A stretch of DNA of 64,000 nt from Stramonita haemastoma. Lineage: Eukaryota; Mollusca; Gastropoda; Neogastropoda; Muricidae. The stretch spans positions 38,185,265 to 38,249,264 of the forward strand of contig CM060326.1 of assembly GCA_030674155.1 (NCBI GenBank), in the 5' to 3' direction. Below are positions 1 to 12,700 of the stretch, in pieces. Every line of letters begins with the position of its first letter. Position 1 is the first letter of the stretch. The position numbers and the translations under genes were made by a program. A model generated the notes under the pieces. It worked only from the letters and a program-made list of their open reading frames with translations. It did not search any database and was not told the DNA's origin.

Positions 1-47
1 CTTTGTTTAGTCACAGTCATGTTGACAGGTTCATCGTTTTATGCTGC

Positions 48-238
48 GTAATCACTGGTTTATGTTCAGTGATGTGGATTACTGTGTAGTCACTGGTTTA
101 TGTGAAGTGATGTCGATTGTGTGTGTAATCACTGGTTTATGTGAAGTAACATGGGGTGTCTGTGTAATCACTGGTTTATGTGAAGTAACATGGGGTGTCT
201 GTGTAATCACTGGTTTATGTGAAGTGATGTCTTTGCAG
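48..238 (+). repeat. 39-bp minisatellite abutting a PDS5 splice acceptor
   Basis: Five units, each beginning GTAATCACTGGTTTATGTG or a near variant, start at 48, 86, 125, 164 and 203. Spacing is 38-39 bp and the two middle units are nearly identical. The last unit runs straight into the TTTGCAG acceptor of the exon at 239. Because 39 is divisible by three, the array keeps an open frame (repeated ITGLCEV), which should not be taken as a gene. Confidence 0.9.
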
Positions 239-3200
239 ACCTCGGGGCCTGTGACAGACGAAGCCTGGTATGCTGATCACCTGGTGACAGAGGAAACACA
301 AGCCAAGGTAAATTATACAGTTTGAAGTTTTCATAGTTCATTTCATCAAAACTTTTAGGCAGCTGCAGTTGGACTTGCAACTTCACTTTTTCAGTTGTTG
401 TTGCCTATTCCCAACTTAAGGTGGACCACTGCGTCACTTTTAGCAAATTTTTGTTTCTCAGAAACTACTAAAGATATCTGCATGAAATTTGGTACACATA
501 CTAAGTGCATTAATAAAGCTATCTGTGCAAAGTTTGAAGTATGTAAGTCCAACAGAGATGATAATGTGATAATTTTTCCAAAAAAATAGGGGTCAGTGTT
601 TGGCCCATCTGCTGCTTTCAAAATATGCAATGCATGATGAAGTTTATCATTTTTCCTGTTTGATTTGACATCACTGTGTGCAATGATCACAAAAAAATAT
701 AGTTTAGTTCATAAAATATATTTTTCTTTTTTTTTCAAAAATGCCAAAAAAATTTTGCTCCAGTTTTCAAATTTTTATTTCATGGTATTGAAAAACTGTA
801 ATAGCTACAGAGTTCAAACTGTCTCATTGCACTCAGCACACATTTCTACACCAGCATACCAAATTTCAGTGGATTATTTTCATTAGGTTAGAAGTTACAG
901 GTGGGCCAAATAACAGTTGCGGCCAAAAAACCACGTTTTGAGAAAAATGCCCGTAAAGATTTAGTTAACAATTTAATCAATGAAAATCATGTTTAAACAT
1001 TACCAAAAAATTATGCATGGTAAAATAACAATAGGCCAACACTACTGAGTGATTAGAAACAGCTTTTCTCATAGAATAAATTTTTCAGGAGGCTCCTGGG
1101 GCATACACCCCCCTCTTTGCCTGCCTGGCCATGTTCATGTTCCGCATGCATTACACTTTCTTTTTTTTTTTCCTCTTCTTTTTGGCCCTATCAGATGATT
1201 TTCTAGTGGCTGTTTTCACTCTGAGAATGTCTGATTTATCTACAAACACTTCTGCATTGCTCACTGCCACAAAATCCAGTCCAGCAAGCACAATATTGCT
1301 GGAAAAGTATCTCGCCTCCAGACTGCAGGCTGACTGTCTTATTCATCTCAGCTTTGAATATATTGTTGATAATGTGATAACTAAGATGTGTGAGGATGCA
1401 AAACAGAATGCAAAACAACTGTGTGATTGTGGAAAATACAGGAGAAAGTAAAAAAAAAAATTTTTTAAAGGGGGGGGGGCAGAGAAGAAAAATTATGGGT
1501 GATGGTTTTTCTTTTCTAACACCATTCACTGTGTCAAACTCAGTAAAAACAATTCTTTTGTGAATTATCATTAAACTGCCTCTGAAAACAAACAACTGAA
1601 TAAAAAATAAAACTGAGAATATGGGAAAAAAGTGAGTGTATACTGAATAGCCCTTGTCAGAGACTGCAAACCAAAAATTCAGGCACTACTGTATTCCTGC
1701 TAAGTACCAACAACACATAACTTATTGGGAAAAAAAGTGCCCTGCTATATTCCCAAAATAGTAATAAATCGATGGAAAATGTAGCTATAATTTCACTTTG
1801 TGCACCTTTATGTTGTCACCCAACTTTCCAAGGGTGACACATCACTGATGATGTTCTGTCGTTTGAGAAGTTGCGGGCCCGCGGATCGGTTTATTTTTCT
1901 TGCGCATCGAGTCTATATCAAATCTAGTGTCGCTGTCAGCCACGGATACACGTTTTTTCGGAGAAAAACTTCAATTTTCGCATTAATGAAGTAAGCGAGT
2001 GGTTATCGGCAACATCGCGAGTTGATGTGCATGGCACAGCAAAACTAGGTCACCACTCCAGCCAGCGATCGTCAGTGTATTTTCCGTTTCTTCCGTTTTT
2101 CATTCTTTCTACCAAAGGCATTGGTAGTCCAACACTTGTTTTCGGCATATTTTGGCATTTTTGAGACTTTCAGTAAAAAACTTTGGCTGAAAACAGGTCG
2201 AATGCGTGCATCGAACAGACTCGAGATGTAAACATCCGCCATCTTGGATAAAAGTCACATGACTCTTAGAACCAATCAGCTATTTTTTTACGGCCACAAG
2301 CCAATCAGAGACTTCAACTCAACCGTATGCCTGTAGAAAATGCCTCTCGGGTTCCTTCGGATTTGCTCTTCGTGTGTTTCCGTGAGTGAAATTATCCATT
2401 GAGAGGTGATGTCAGAAAGTAGGTCAGTGAATGACCTTCACATTGATACCAAACAAGGGGGGGTAGCGAAACTGGTCGGCACGCGCGACGATCTCCAAAC
2501 TGATGCAAACTTCGCGTTTTGGGGCCACAATTGCTCTAAATTCACCCACCCCTACCTCAGAAAATGATTTTATTTGCATTGAAATCGGTCAAAACAAACA
2601 AAATGAGTGATTGAAAAGCAAAGTTGACACATTACTTGACCAAATGCAACCATAATCCCAAAAGTCATTTTTATTATTTTTTTGGTGAAAACCTATGCCG
2701 CGGTCCCCCTTAACGCCTTGGGGATCACTCAGAAAATGCACTCAGACTCACTCATCCCACCTGAGAGTCATTGTGAGATTTAAAGTACACTGTGGGTTAG
2801 AAGTTTGCATGTCAGACTCTTTATTGAGTACCTTGCCACATAGGCTGCCATACTTCGACTGCAGAGGATCTTTTTCAGCCTGTACCCACTGTTTGTTCAC
2901 CAAGGGATGAGTGGGGAGGGGAGTTCATAGTTTGCAAAGATCAGCAACTTGTATGTCATTATGCATTTTGTTTTTCAGTGCAGGCTCAGTCAGAGTTGGT
3001 CTGAAGGACATGTTCAACCACAAAGAAATGAGCATTATAAGACACAAGTGTCCTGTTAAATTGAAAGATATTTATGGTTTTACAAGATCTGCTGTTAACG
3101 TGTGCATTCAGTTCAGTGTTATGTAAATGTCATCTGGATGTTTATCTGACACCACACTCATCAGATTGTGGCACTCTTGAATTGTATTGTTTTCACTGCT

Positions 3201-4173
3201 GAAGACAGATTTCATTTTTACGTCTGTGATCATTGTTTATCATGTGTTTCTGAGTGTGAGAATGATTTGAAAATAAACCAGGGTAGTGATGAAGTATTCT
3301 TTGAGGCATTTTTGCTGTTCTACTCAGGAAGAAGGCATCATCATTAGTGAACTACCATTCCTGTCCTTCTCATGTATATTTGTCCTCACATGAGAGAGGC
3401 TCTTTTTCCTGCAGAATTTTGCCTGGAACACTGCTTGTTGCCATAGATTAACTCGGGCGAAAATTATTTTGACCATTGAGTCTGTCTTATTCATAAAGGT
3501 AACACTCTGTCATTCAAAGTCTAGTGATTTGAACGGGGAGGGGGGGGGGCAGCAGCTTTCAGACGAGAATCAAACTCGCAGCCTCTTGGTTTCCAGATAA
3601 GTGTTGGCGCCAGATCACCAACCCATCAGGCCCCTGTGCTTTGTAAACGTAATCATCATTGTCATTACTTTTGACCATCATGCAGCAAGAAGAAGAAGAG
3701 GAGTGACTGATGTTTGGGTGTGCAGGTGCAGGCCATGAAGTTACTAGTGCGCTGGTTACTGGGTCTGAAGAGCAACGCCAACAACTCGGCCACCTCCACC
3801 CTCCGCCTTCTCTACACCGTCATCATCCATGAAGGAGATCTCATGGAGCATCACCACCTCAAGTAAGGACAGCAAACCTGTTTTATTATTATTATATATT
3901 TTTTTCTTTTATATCGAGGATAATGGAATAAGCACTCATGTGATTTTTTACATCCAGTCTCCATGTGCGTGCACTTTTGAAAATCATGTCATCTGTTCCC
4001 ACCAGCACATGATGGCCTACTCTTACGAAAAGCGGAACAGGATTTAACGTGTGTGCAAGATGTTTTGCATGCGTTTGCACACTGGGCCTCGGTTTATAGT
4101 CTCATCCAAAGGACTTTTGGGAAGAGAGGAGTCAGCACTGATGTGAACTCCAGGGGAAAAATCCCCTCGACCT

Positions 4174-4227
<54 letters not shown>

Positions 4228-7200
4228 TGTGTGTGAATGAATGAATGAACAACCTTTTTTTTTTTTTTTTTAAAGGGAAAAGATTAAGCACAATGGTGTT
4301 TTTTTTCTCATCCAGCCCTCAGCCAAAATGAGTATATCAATTGGAAATCAGTGGATGTGAATTTAGTATTATGGTAAAAAAAAAAAAATGCCAGTAACAT
4401 AAATAAACATCCTTAAAACGGAGAAACAATCACGTACACAGATACCAGAGGGGAAAGGTGTAAAAGAGAGAGGGTGAGTGTGAGAGAAAGAGAGAAGAGG
4501 AATAGAGTTGGGTAGCCACACAGAAAGAGGGCTATGGTGCATAGTTTAAAAAGAGGCACAGAGAGAGTAAAACAAGCTGTGATACTGAGAAAATGAAAAG
4601 GGACGACAGAGAGAAGATGGATTAGATATTTTTGCTAACAAATGATTACGGAGCACTTTGGTGTAGGTTGAGATGTCTTTTTGAGGGGATATTTTCATGG
4701 AGTTATCATGAGCTTTGTTTCCATTCCTGCAGGTCCTTTTGTATTTTATAAAGACTTTGAACTGAGGTCCTGTGTATGAAAGTACATACACCATCTTGCA
4801 TACATGTTGAAACCCCATCTTTTAAAACAAAATATAAAATAAGATTCTCTTATTTCAGGGATAATAGATAAGCAGTCATGTGTTTTTTACATGCAGTCCA
4901 TTGTGCATGTGTTTTATACATTTTGTTATCAGTTCCCATTCGTAGAAGAGTAGGCTAGTGGCATAGATAACGTGAACATACCTGACATTCATATTAGAAC
5001 GTGAGAGAGATTGGCTCTGCCAAAGTCAACTAGCCCAAGACACAAACCTGAGAAGCTAATTGCAGTGCCTTACCAAAAAAAAAAAAGGAAACAAAACAAA
5101 AGAATACGAATTTTCTTTATGCATAAAATAGGCTTCAGACAGTGTTGGGAATGACAATGTGTGTTGTTGCAGCAAACCAGAGCTGGCCAGGTTACGCCTG
5201 CAGGCTGGCTGCTGTATGCTGAAGCTTGCAGAAGAAACCTGCTATTCAGACATCTTCACCCGTGAACAATTCCAAGCCCTTGCCTTGCTCATCAATGTAA
5301 GTTCTGGTCTTAGATTGACAGTGTTTCTCCTTAGCTCTTGCCTAGTGCATCAATGTAAGTGCTGGTCTTAGATTTACAGTGTTTCTCCTTAGCTCCTGCC
5401 TTGTGCATCAATGTAAATGCTGGTCTTAGATTTACACACACAGTATTTATCCTTAGCTCTTGACTTGTGCATCAACTAGGTTTTGATTGTGGATTTACAC
5501 AGTGTATGACATATGTATTATACAGGCATTGTATTGGCAGATCAAAAGAAATTCCTCTTAAAAAGATCAGTCTTAATGTACAGAAATGATTTGATTGTTA
5601 CCATATGTAAATGAGAACCAAAATGCCCACTAAAGTACAATTACAAAGAGAAAAGTTTCATGTCTGAGTGAAATGATATATGTGGACAACTAAGAAACTT
5701 TCTATCTGTAGAAAGTGATATCTAGTCGATTCCTGGATCCATCTTGGGGGGGGGGCGGGGACCGAACAGCCAAGTGGTTAGTGTGTTGTTCTGGTGATGT
5801 GACAGTAGTTGAGGGCATGGGTTCTGATGTCTATCGGAGGGGATTTTTCCTCCGGAGTTAACAGAAAACTGTACTCCTGGAAAGTTCATCAGGTGAGAAT
5901 GTAAATCAATGTTTGGGGTACATGTATTCCCAGAACATCTTTCTCACACATCAGAAACATATCCTTCTTTTGTAGAAGCCAGCTAGGGCCAATTGATTTA
6001 AACTAGAGACACATGTCTTGAAGCTAAGAATGTGCCAGTGCATTGATTGTGTGATGTGTGTTGGCTAAAACACGCCTGGTTGGTTTGTGCAGGACTCGTG
6101 CTACCACGTGAGGTTACGCTTTGCCCAGAAGCTGCACAAGGGGCTGCTGAGTCTGCGCCTCCCTCTGGAGTACATGAGCATCTTCTCCCTGGCAGCCAAC
6201 GACCCCTGAAGGAGAGACGCACACAGCTCAAGCACTTCCTCAACAGCAATGTACAGAAACGACGCGATTACCTCAAACAGAACCCCAATGCAAGAGGTAA
6301 GCGTGTTGATTTGCTTGGAGTGAGTAAAGTTCACACTCCCATCTATATCTGCAGCAGCAGCTTTTCTGTGGAAGAACAAGGCCAAAGATGCTGTGTACGT
6401 TTTAGCTGTAGTGGATGGCACGTGTCCATAAATTGTAGTATTAACCCTGTTTCAGCCATCTAGGATTTACTCCAAGTTTCTGTAGCATTCATTCTGGGAA
6501 GATCGGGGAACAGTGTGCTGTAGTCTTCCTCCTTGCGCTGAACTTCACTTAGCACTGGCATAGTCTTGTAATCAGGTGTGTGTGATTTTTGTTTGTTATG
6601 GAACAACTTGTGTTTGTAGCGAAAAAAACAAGTAAAGAGCAGTTGACTTCATGTGAGAAAAAAAAAATCTGAAAAACCTTCCGTGAGAGACTAAGGAATA
6701 GGCTGTAAGTCATCCTAGATTAGCTTAAAAAAAAAATTAACAAAAAAAATTCTTAATGGGAATCTTTTCACTCTTATTTTTCTCTCTCCTTCCCCCAAAA
6801 TATCAACAAAAAAACAACCTACCAAACAGAAGTGACTGTGCCCATTGAGGGAATGACTGCTGTGTATTTGCAGGTCTGATGTCGTCGCTGTTGCCAGACT
6901 ACGTGCTGCCCTACACCATCCATCTGCTGGCCCATGACCCAGACTTCAAGTCCTACGATCACTTGGAGTCCCTCAAGAATCTCAAAGAGTAAGTAAGGCA
7001 GCAGCACAAAAGCTAGCATTAGAATAAATAGCACATCTGTCGTTCCTGAAGTCAGAAAAATGGAGGAGTGTGAAAGGCGTCTGTGTGATTTCAAATTCAG
7101 CCCATGTTGATGTGGTGTTCTGTAGTGCGCACAATAAATGTTGTGGCGGTAGCAAGAAAAACCCAGAATGGTGAAGTGGGGTGGAGGATACAGGAGCAAG

Positions 7201-8810
7201 GTTGGAAATGGAGAGGAATAGGCAGAGCTGTCTTTTATAGTGATTATACCAAGACTGTTTTAATTTGGGGGGGGGAGGGGGGAGTGTTGGCTGTTTGAGG
7301 TGTCTGTGAGCTGGTATATCATCAGTCACATGTGGTAGGTTTGGTACATCTGAATATTTAGTTGCTGCTTTAAAATAGGAATTTACAGTTTATTCATTCA
7401 TTAGGACTGAAAGGTGGTTATTTGGGTATTTTGTTTTTATGTTTGTTTTGGTTTTTTGTGGGGTTTTTTCCCAACTTATTAGGACCAATTATGACCTGTG
7501 CCAGAGTTGCACAGGCAAAAAGGCTCAGGTATTTTCAGCACCATCATTTGGGAGGGTGTTTGTAGGAAATTAATTTTTTTTTTTTTTTGTAATGGGGGTA
7601 AAAACTGGCCAACTTCTGAAGTTGTTGCTACAGTGTCTTAGAGCAGAGTCAGAGTGGTGCGATGATGTGTGTGGCAGGTGTTTGTGGTTTCTCATGGAGC
7701 CGCTGATCGGTCGCACGGAAGACTACAACTACGCATTCCTGCGTCGCATGATTGAGAAAATCAAGCAGACCAAGGATGCCCAGGGCCCAGAAGATGAAGA
7801 AATGAACAGGGTGAGTGCTGAGGGAACAGGCCTGGACAGTGTCTTACTGTCCTGCCTATTGCAAAAAACACCGGTTTGGTTTTGGTTTTTTTTTGTTTTA
7901 TGTTGTTTGTGGTTTTTTTTCTCAATGACAAAGTGATGCAGCCTGTTTGGTTTAAATAGTTTGTATTTAGAATTTGGAACAAACATTGAAAACAACAGCG
8001 TTTAGGAATCATAGCAACAACAATCTTTAGCTTATAGTGTGCTCAATTTGACAATGAAAATTAACATGAAAACAACGGCCGTTAAGCTGCAATGTACAAA
8101 CCAACAACAAAAACACACAAAAAAATCATCATTTGCAATCTTTGCTAGAAAAAGGAAAAGTAACTTAGAAAAAAGAACTCAAAGAAAAAATGCAGCCTGT
8201 TTGTATTCGTTGTAAACTGATCAGTGACCAGTTTGCTCTTATCGGTGTTATGAGGGATTTTATTTATTAACAGTTACCTTGCGGCAATATTGATTGATAA
8301 AAATGGGCACATATGAATCCATTTATGTGTAGACTTAGATGTATAGGCAGTGGGGGGGACCACATTTCAACGTGTATTGTTTTAAAGATATTCATTGATT
8401 TTTTTTTTTATGTAGATTTTTTTTTGGAGGGGGGATGTTCCACTGATATTTTTTTTTAAGTATTAACTTTTGGGTAATCAAAAATGAAGAGAAAAAAAGT
8501 AAGTGTTGGAAAATAAAGTGCCCAGTTTGAAACGTAGATTAAAAAAAAAATAGTATAGTTATTTTTCAAGCAGAAAGTATCTTGAGTTTGAAAGTGGATT
8601 AGTTTCTGTATCAGGATCCTGACATTTTGTCCACAGGGAGATGTTATATCTACATATATTGAGGAAATAGTTGTGGAGGAAAATATGTATATAGATATCT
8701 CATTCTGCATGTCACAGGATAGAGTTTGTGTGTGTGTTTTTTTTGTTTTCTGTTTTTTTAATGGTCATGATGATATGGGACGGGATCCTGAAAACAAGAT
8801 GGAAAGAGTG

Positions 8811-8846
<36 letters not shown>

Positions 8847-9514
8847 TCTCTTGGATTTTCTCATCTGTTTAAGAAAACCAGTTGTAATCACATTCTCATT
8901 TTCGTAATTCTTTAAAGATGAAGATTTTTCTTTTCTTTGTTTCCCATCTTAGGGAAGAAGAAGAAAAAAAAACTGGTAAAAATAGGCATAATCAACACAA
9001 GTCCAGCTTTTAAGCGTCGTGTGGTTCGGATAACAGGCAGTGCATGAGCAGTGTTGTGTGATTTACAGAAGCTGTATGCAGTGTGTGACCTTGCCCTTGG
9101 CCTGCTGAACGTGAAGCTGGTCAATGTCACCCTGAAGGACAGCAATGTGGACCCCCCTCTCTCCTCCAAGCTCTTCACCAAGGCTGACAAGGTGATCACC
9201 ACATTCACAGTCTATTTCTCTGTGGGTAGGGTCAGCGTTTGTTACTGTTTATCCTGTACTTTTTTCCTCTGAAGTTGGGAGTATGGCAGCCATGAACAAG
9301 ACATTCCCTGTCTCTCTTCTCTGTCCAAAAGTTTAAAATTTATTCCTATAGATTGTTCGTGTTTTCTTTTGAGTATGGCAGTGTGTGTGGGGAGGCACTT
9401 GAAAAAGACTACATGAATGGGAATGTCCCATGCAGTTTGTCCTCTAGGTCTCACAGTGGTTCCTAGGTGTGATTAGGGAGGCAGTCTGAAAATATTTCCA
9501 AAAAGAAACACACA

Positions 9515-9546
<32 letters not shown>

Positions 9547-9548
9547 CA

Positions 9549-9617
<69 letters not shown>

Positions 9618-9618
9618 A

Positions 9619-9653
<35 letters not shown>

Positions 9654-9670
9654 GCCACACACACACACAC

Positions 9671-9728
<58 letters not shown>

Positions 9729-12700
9729 TATCACTTATGTGAATAGACATTAAACTGAAGAACAACACACACACATCAAAACAAACAACAAAAGTTTGTC
9801 TCATACTGTATCTGTGGAAGGCTTTGGAGTGGGAATAGTGTAATACCAAAGAGCACAATTAGATTTTGTGTGATTTTAAAAATAAAAAAAAGTGATTATA
9901 TTGAGGTGACCATTTTGATGTAAATCAATAACATGTCTGTTTGTCTGTCTTGTCTGTTTTTGACCAGTGTTAATTTTTTGGTTACAGGATTACAAGAATT
10001 TGCAAAGTTATTTGCCAAAGGACTTCCAGTTTGATGCAAAGGTATGTTTCAAAATATTAAAATTTTAACTATTCAGAGTGCTTGAAAGTGCAAGCTTTAA
10101 AAGCACAAGAAAGTATTTTCTTGAAAAATATGCCATCCACATTGCTGAACTTGCTCTAGTTCCTGCTAAGAATAGTTTACCAGTTTCAAGTAAAAAATAT
10201 TTTTTTAAAATAAACCTTTTTTTCAGCAGTTTATTTTATCCTGTAGCCACCATGGATAGTTAAGATACCAATCTGCCTGCCTTTTCCAATCTTGTGAACA
10301 GCACATTTTGTCCAAAACAGGATCGAGATGGCACCTCTCTCACCAGGATTGCATGTTACTTTGACATTCAGAGCTATGATTCAGATGATTTATTGCATAA
10401 GCATGCCCATTGCAGAGGGAAGAGAGGGGATGGTCTGTTTACAAAAAGTACAAGTTCAAATGAACAGCAACCAAACGTTACAATTTTTGACAAGGAATCT
10501 ATCTCTCTCCAAGTACAATTTGCGACAAGGAATCTATCATCTCTCCAAGTACAATTTGCGACAAGGAATCCATCTCTCTTTCCAAGTACAATTTGTGACA
10601 AGGAATCCATCTCTTCTCTCCAAGTACAATTTGTAACAAGGAATCCATCTCTCTTTCCAAGTACAATTTGTGACAAGGAATCCATCTCTTCTCTCCAAGT
10701 ACAATTTGTGACAAGGAATCCATCTCTCCAAGTACAATTTGCGACAAGGAATCCATCTCTCTTTCCAAGTACAATTTGTGACAAGGAATCCATCTCTTCT
10801 CTCCAAGTACAATTTGTGACAAGGAATCCATATCTCCAAGTACAATTTGTGACAAGGAATCCATCTCTTCTCTCCAAGTACAGTTTGTAACAAGGAATCC
10901 ATATCTCCAAATACAGTTTGTGACAAGGAATCCATCTCTCCAAGTACAGTTTGTGACAAGGAATCCATCTCTCCAAGTACAGTTTGTGACAAGGATCCAT
11001 CTCTCCAAGTACAGTTTGTGACAAGGAATCCATCTCCCCAAGTACAAATTTGTGACAAGGAATCCATCTCTCTTTCCAAGTACAATTTGTGACAAGGAAT
11101 CCATCTCTCTCTCCAAGTACAGTTTGTGACAAGGAATCCATCTCACTCCAAGTACAGTTTGTGACAAGGAATCCATCTCTTCCAAGTACAGTTTGTGACA
11201 AGGAATCCATCTCTCCAAGTACAGTTTGTGACAAGGAATCCATCTCTCCAAGTACAATTTGTGACAAGGAATCCATCTCTCCAAGTACAGTTTGTGACAA
11301 GGAATCCATCTCACTCCAAGTACAGTTTGTGACAAGGAATCCATCTCACTCCAAGTACAGTTTGTGACAAGGAATCCATCTCTCCAAGTACAGTTTGTGA
11401 CAAGGAATCCATCTCTCCAAGTACAGTTTGTGACAAGGGATCCATATCTCTCCAAGTACAATTTGTGACAAGGGATCCATATCTCCAAGTTTTCTTCAGA
11501 CATGACACAGCCTTGTGAAGATTGTTTCATCAGTATGTGATCCACAGAATCATCTTTTCAGAGCAATGAAATAATGAGTGACAATTCCACAACAGCTTTC
11601 AAAGATCATGTTTCCATGCACTTACCAAAAACCATAATTCTTGTCCTAATTTATACATAGCTGTCAGTTTCCCCCACTTTCAGCTGCTAATTGATCCATC
11701 CCATCCCAGCCCAGATGGAGCCAGCTGGTGCTACTTATAGCAGGAAGTGACCACACTTGGACTAGGTAAAAGGAAAGGGCACACTAAATTGAGCACTCTT
11801 GACTGAGTGATGTTGGATTTGTGCGCTGTGTATACCTCTGTCCACAAGAGTAGAAAATATGAATTGATAACTGACTTTTTTCCAGGTTTACACAAGTAAG
11901 GAATTTGGGGATAATTGTCCTGGATTTCATGAGAGGGATAAATGTAGTTTTGGGAGACTTACCAGTCACAAGACATGCCTATGAGTGTCTCAAGAGTTAA
12001 ATCCATTGGCTCATCTTAATATTCCTATGTTGTTGTCTGCAGCGGCGAGTCGTTGCCAGTACCGGACCAGGTATGAAGACGCAGGTGACAACGGAAATCA
12101 TCGTGATGAGTCACGCCCCCATTGTCAACCCCATGCCCCGGGTGCCAAGGGTCACGAAGAAAAGCCTGAGAGAGCAAGCCAAACAGGCACAGGCAGGATC
12201 ACCCACGTGAGTGAAGGTTTTGGTGCTGGTGCTTTGTACTATGCGCACTTCTTGTCCGACATACTGAAGATGTATTTTTCATGTGTTATGTTTATGTTAT
12301 AAATGCACTGTGTGTACTGTTTGGTGGTTTATACCTGGATCCTCGGGAGTCTTGTGCTCTTCTTATTTCTAGCCACACTGGAGTATTGTATATGCATTGT
12401 GTTGTGTTTATGTTTATTGTAAAGCTCTATTTGTATTGTTAGTGTTTTATACCTGGCTTTCGGAGTCTTGTGCTCTTCTGTAACATTTTTGGCTGACCAA
12501 ATAATGTATATTGTATTGCCTTTGTGGTGGTTCGTTATTATTGTAAAGCATATATATTGTTTTGTGCTGTATACCACTTTCAGCCAGGGCGATTTCTTCC
12601 TGCTCCTTTCTCGAGGGAAGTGTCAAGAGCACATCATCCAGTTTTTGTTTTTTTTTTTAAAGTTTTTGGTGTCCTCCCCCCAGTCTTCCTGTATGTGGGT

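Noticed and set aside
1131..1595. Short ORFs on both strands around 1,131-1,595 and at 33,508-33,825 as transposase genes
   Set aside because: They are about 105-120 codons with no recognisable domain, and they do not occupy matching positions in the two TTAA copies.
6101..6421. Minus-strand ORFs opposite PDS5 exons
   Set aside because: Antisense shadows of a conserved exon, with no splice or family support.
9444..9858. Cys/Val-rich open frames over (CA)n tracts (also at 29,370, 50,054, 51,367, 57,695, 57,919, 58,821, 59,187)
   Set aside because: Dinucleotide repeats are open in all frames. They encode only alternating VC or TH and have no independent coding evidence.
10484..11490. CRISPR-like array
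   Set aside because: The units are directly adjacent with no unique spacers, in a eukaryotic intron; it is a minisatellite.
10374..11545. Minus-strand open frames of 182-348 codons with repeated [15 protein letters not shown] units
   Set aside because: They arise from the 33-bp minisatellite. Several overlapping frames are open at once, the unit variants shift between frames, and no start, splice or family support exists.
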